Source: Myxococcales bacterium
Lineage (GTDB): Bacteria > Myxococcota_A > Polyangia > Haliangiales > Haliangiaceae
Direction of reading: 5' to 3'
Length of the DNA stretch: 64,000 nucleotides
NCBI GenBank assembly: GCA_016707895.1
Contig: JADJGV010000011.1
Location: 1 to 64,000 of the forward strand
Shown here in pieces: positions 61,157 through 64,000 of the stretch. Under the pieces are notes generated by a model. The model was not told the DNA's origin. It made no database searches and saw nothing but the letters and a program-made list of their open reading frames with translations. The stretch's first letter is position 1. Each line of letters begins with the position of its first letter. The position numbers and the translations under genes are program-made.

Positions 61157-63104
61157 CCCGCGGCCATCGCCACCCCGCGGGCTCGGGCGCAGCCTCGAGA
61201 CCGCCGCCGCGCTGGTGCTGCGCCCGATGCGCTCGCTCCTGAGCGTGGTCATGGGCGAAGAGCCGCCGCTCGATCTGCGGCTGGTCGGCCGTACCGTGCT
61301 CGAGGCCATCGTCGTCGGGCTCACCGTCGGCGCCGCCGGTTGCTTGATGCTGCTCGCGCTGGAGTTCGTCGAGACGCTGGTGCTCGAGCACCTGCTGGCC
61401 TACCCGCACCTGCGCGCGGTCGGCGAGTCGCGGACCCCGTTCGTCGACGCCGGCGGCGTGCGCCTGGCGCTGGTGGCGCTGGCGCCGATGCTGGGCGGGC
61501 TGATCGCCGGGCTGCTGGCGCGCCTGGCGCCCGAGATCCGCGGCGGCGGTGGCGACGCGATGATCGAGGCGTTCCACCACCACGGCGGCGCGATCCGCCG
61601 CCGGGTGATCGCGCTCAAGCCGCTGGCATCGATCGCGACCCTGGCCAGCGGCGGCGCCGGCGGCCGCGAGGGGCCGACGATGCACCTCGGCGGCGCGATC
61701 GGCGCGTGGATCGGCACGATCTTGCCGGCCACCGAGCGCGAGCGCCGGGTGCTGATGGTGGCCGGGGTCGCGGCCGGCATCTCGGCGGTGTTCCGCACGC
61801 CGCTCGGCGCCGCGCTCCTCGCGATCGAGGTCCTGTACCGCGACGACTTCGAGTCGGAGGCGCTGATCCCGGCGGTGCTGGCCTCGGTCGTCGCGTACTC
61901 GCTGTCGGCGTCCGTGCTGTCGACCGCGCCGATGTTCGGCGCGCTGCCGCGGTTCCCGTTCCGCTGGGAGCACCTGCCGTTCTACGGCCTGACCGCGGTG
62001 GTGGTCGCGCTGGCGGCGTCGGCGTTCGTCAAGCTGCTGGCGGCGGTGCGCCGCGCCGCGGCCCGGCTGCCCGGCCCGACCTGGACCCGGCCCGCGCTGG
62101 GCGGGCTGGCGCTCGGCGGCCTCGCGGTCGTGGTGTTCGTGACGATCCCGGGCTGGCTCGAGGTCCCGGCCGCGCACGTCGCCACCCTCGGCGGCGGCTA
62201 CGGCTCCGGCCAGCTCGCGATCACGGGCGACCCGGCCCTCGGCGTCGGCTCGGCCGCGGCGCTCGCGCTGGTCGCGATCGCGGCGATCCGCGCGCTGGCC
62301 ACCGCGCTCACGATCGGCACCGGCGGCTCGGCCGGCGACTTCGCGCCGTCGCTGGCGATCGGCGCGGCGCTGGGCGGCGCGGTCGGCCACGCCGCGTCGG
62401 CCTGGTTCGGCGTCGACGGCGTCGCGCCCGGCGCCTTCGCGCTGGTGGGCATGGCCGCGTTCTACGGCGGCGCCGCCAACGTGCCGCTGGCGGCGACGAT
62501 CATGGTGTGCGAGATGGCCGGCAGCTACGACCTGCTGGTGCCGCTGATGCTGGCGCAGGGCGTGGCGTTCGTCGCGCTGCGGCGGGTCGCGCTGTACCCT
62601 GCGCAGGTCCCCAACCAGCGGTCGTCGCCGGCCCACGCCGCGGCGTGGGGCCGCCACGCCGTCGCCACGATCCACGCCGGCGAGCTGGTGGTGGCCGGCC
62701 GCCCGGTGATCACGCTGGCCCCCGGCGACCCAGCCGACGTGGTGCTGCGGGTGATGGCCGACGCCGATCAGCAGGCGGTGTTCCCGGTGCTCGACGCCGC
62801 CGGCCAGCTGTGCGGGCTGGTCACGGGCCCCGGTACCCGCGAGATCGCCGCCGAGGAGGACACCCGGTGGGCGGTCGCCGCCGATCTGATGGTGGCGCCG
62901 GTGGCGGTTCGCGAGGACGTCGCGCTGGGCGAGATCGCCCGCGCCCTGGTCCAGCACGATCTGCGCGCCGTGCCGGTGGTCGGCGCCGACGGACGCATCG
63001 TCGGCCTGGTCGACGAGCACGACGTGTCGCGGGCCTACGCCGGCGCGATCGACGCGGGCGGGCGCCGGTCGGCGCAGCGCGCGGCCGTCGAGCCGCCGCC
63101 GTGA
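61149..63104 (+). CDS. ClC-family chloride channel/transporter with CBS domains
   Basis: A 651-aa ClC protein. The selectivity motifs are all present: GGAGGREGPTMHLG (gating Glu in GREGP), SAVFRTPLGAALLAIEVLY and GTGGSAGDFAPSLAIG. Ten or more hydrophobic helices run from about residue 50 to 460. Two CBS domains (about 500-640) probably bind adenine nucleotides and gate transport. It overlaps nhaA by eight bases, so cation/proton and chloride movement are co-expressed, fitting pH or salt stress. Confidence 0.92.
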   Translation: MADPRPSPPRGLGRSLETAAALVLRPMRSLLSVVMGEEPPLDLRLVGRTVLEAIVVGLTVGAAGCLMLLALEFVETLVLEHLLAYPHLRAVGESRTPFVDAGGVRLALVALAPMLGGLIAGLLARLAPEIRGGGGDAMIEAFHHHGGAIRRRVIALKPLASIATLASGGAGGREGPTMHLGGAIGAWIGTILPATERERRVLMVAGVAAGISAVFRTPLGAALLAIEVLYRDDFESEALIPAVLASVVAYSLSASVLSTAPMFGALPRFPFRWEHLPFYGLTAVVVALAASAFVKLLAAVRRAAARLPGPTWTRPALGGLALGGLAVVVFVTIPGWLEVPAAHVATLGGGYGSGQLAITGDPALGVGSAAALALVAIAAIRALATALTIGTGGSAGDFAPSLAIGAALGGAVGHAASAWFGVDGVAPGAFALVGMAAFYGGAANVPLAATIMVCEMAGSYDLLVPLMLAQGVAFVALRRVALYPAQVPNQRSSPAHAAAWGRHAVATIHAGELVVAGRPVITLAPGDPADVVLRVMADADQQAVFPVLDAAGQLCGLVTGPGTREIAAEEDTRWAVAADLMVAPVAVREDVALGEIARALVQHDLRAVPVVGADGRIVGLVDEHDVSRAYAGAIDAGGRRSAQRAAVEPPP

Positions 63105-63114
63105 CCCTGGCGGG

Positions 63115-63150
63115 ATTGCCTCGCATCGTTTGACGTCATACGATATCGCC
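63115..63150 (+). promoter_or_regulatory. treS promoter with 20-base operator palindrome, leaderless geometry
   Basis: TTGCCT (63116-63121), a 17-base spacer, TACGAT (63139-63144), six bases, then ATG at 63151. Bases 63125-63144 form ATCGT-T-TGACGTCA-T-ACGAT, a palindrome with one mismatched pair that covers the spacer and the -10. Repressor binding here would directly occlude the promoter. Confidence 0.55.

Positions 63151-64000
<850 letters not shown>

Overview
This window is very GC-rich, densely packed DNA. It reads as a myxobacterium-like member of the Myxococcota: there are many lipoboxes, a secreted metalloprotease with a MYXO-CTERM-like Cys-Cys/Arg-rich tail, an FHA/coiled-coil protein paired with a Ser/Thr kinase, an iterative PKS, and codons strongly biased to G/C at the third position. 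Family-level placement (for example Haliangiales/Kofleriaceae) is inference. I saw no rRNA, tRNA, CRISPR array, insertion sequence or integrase.

Region 1 (1-16966, + strand) is one long operon of nine genes, nearly all overlapping by 4-8 bases. It encodes a Pfa-like lipid/polyketide synthase: ER(NMO)-KS-AT-ACP-KR, then KS-AT-DH-PPTase, then a free ACP. These are followed by two tandem alpha/beta hydrolases, a GT1 glycosyltransferase, a membrane-anchored methyltransferase, an SCP2 lipid carrier and a lipoprotein. Together they predict a fully reducing iterative synthase whose acyl chain is glycosylated, methylated and moved to the envelope. This is the best candidate in the window for an undescribed system.

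Region 2 (16963-31809) holds an HNH endonuclease gene with a striking inverted-repeat cluster upstream, a DUF4920/PepSY pair, a surface-polysaccharide module (GT2, two NodB-type deacetylases, a methyltransferase), an M36 metalloprotease, a TraB/GumN protein and a TerB / M48-TerB / GspC-PDZ operon.

Region 3 (31822-49000) has divergent HD-hydrolase and fdhD genes, a sulfatase-like lipoprotein, a Cas4-like Fe-S nuclease, a HARE-HTH protein, a tungsten aldehyde:ferredoxin oxidoreductase with a MoaD/ThiS-like partner, a PpiC-type foldase and a decaheme OmcA/MtrC-like surface cytochrome. This suggests anaerobic or extracellular electron transfer.

Region 4 (49121-64000) has a kinase/FHA pair, a tsaC(sua5)-purE-purK operon, a P450, a fused trehalose-phosphate phosphatase-synthase, nhaA, a ClC transporter and the 5' part of treS: an osmotic and ion-stress block.

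Two cross-cutting observations matter. First, at least seven first-of-operon genes have a -35/-10 pair placed so that transcription should begin at or next to the start codon, with no Shine-Dalgarno, which suggests leaderless mRNAs. Second, three genes (the first PKS, fdhD, nhaA) are each broken by a single-base frame change inside otherwise conserved sequence. These could be assembly errors or real mutations and should be checked in reads.
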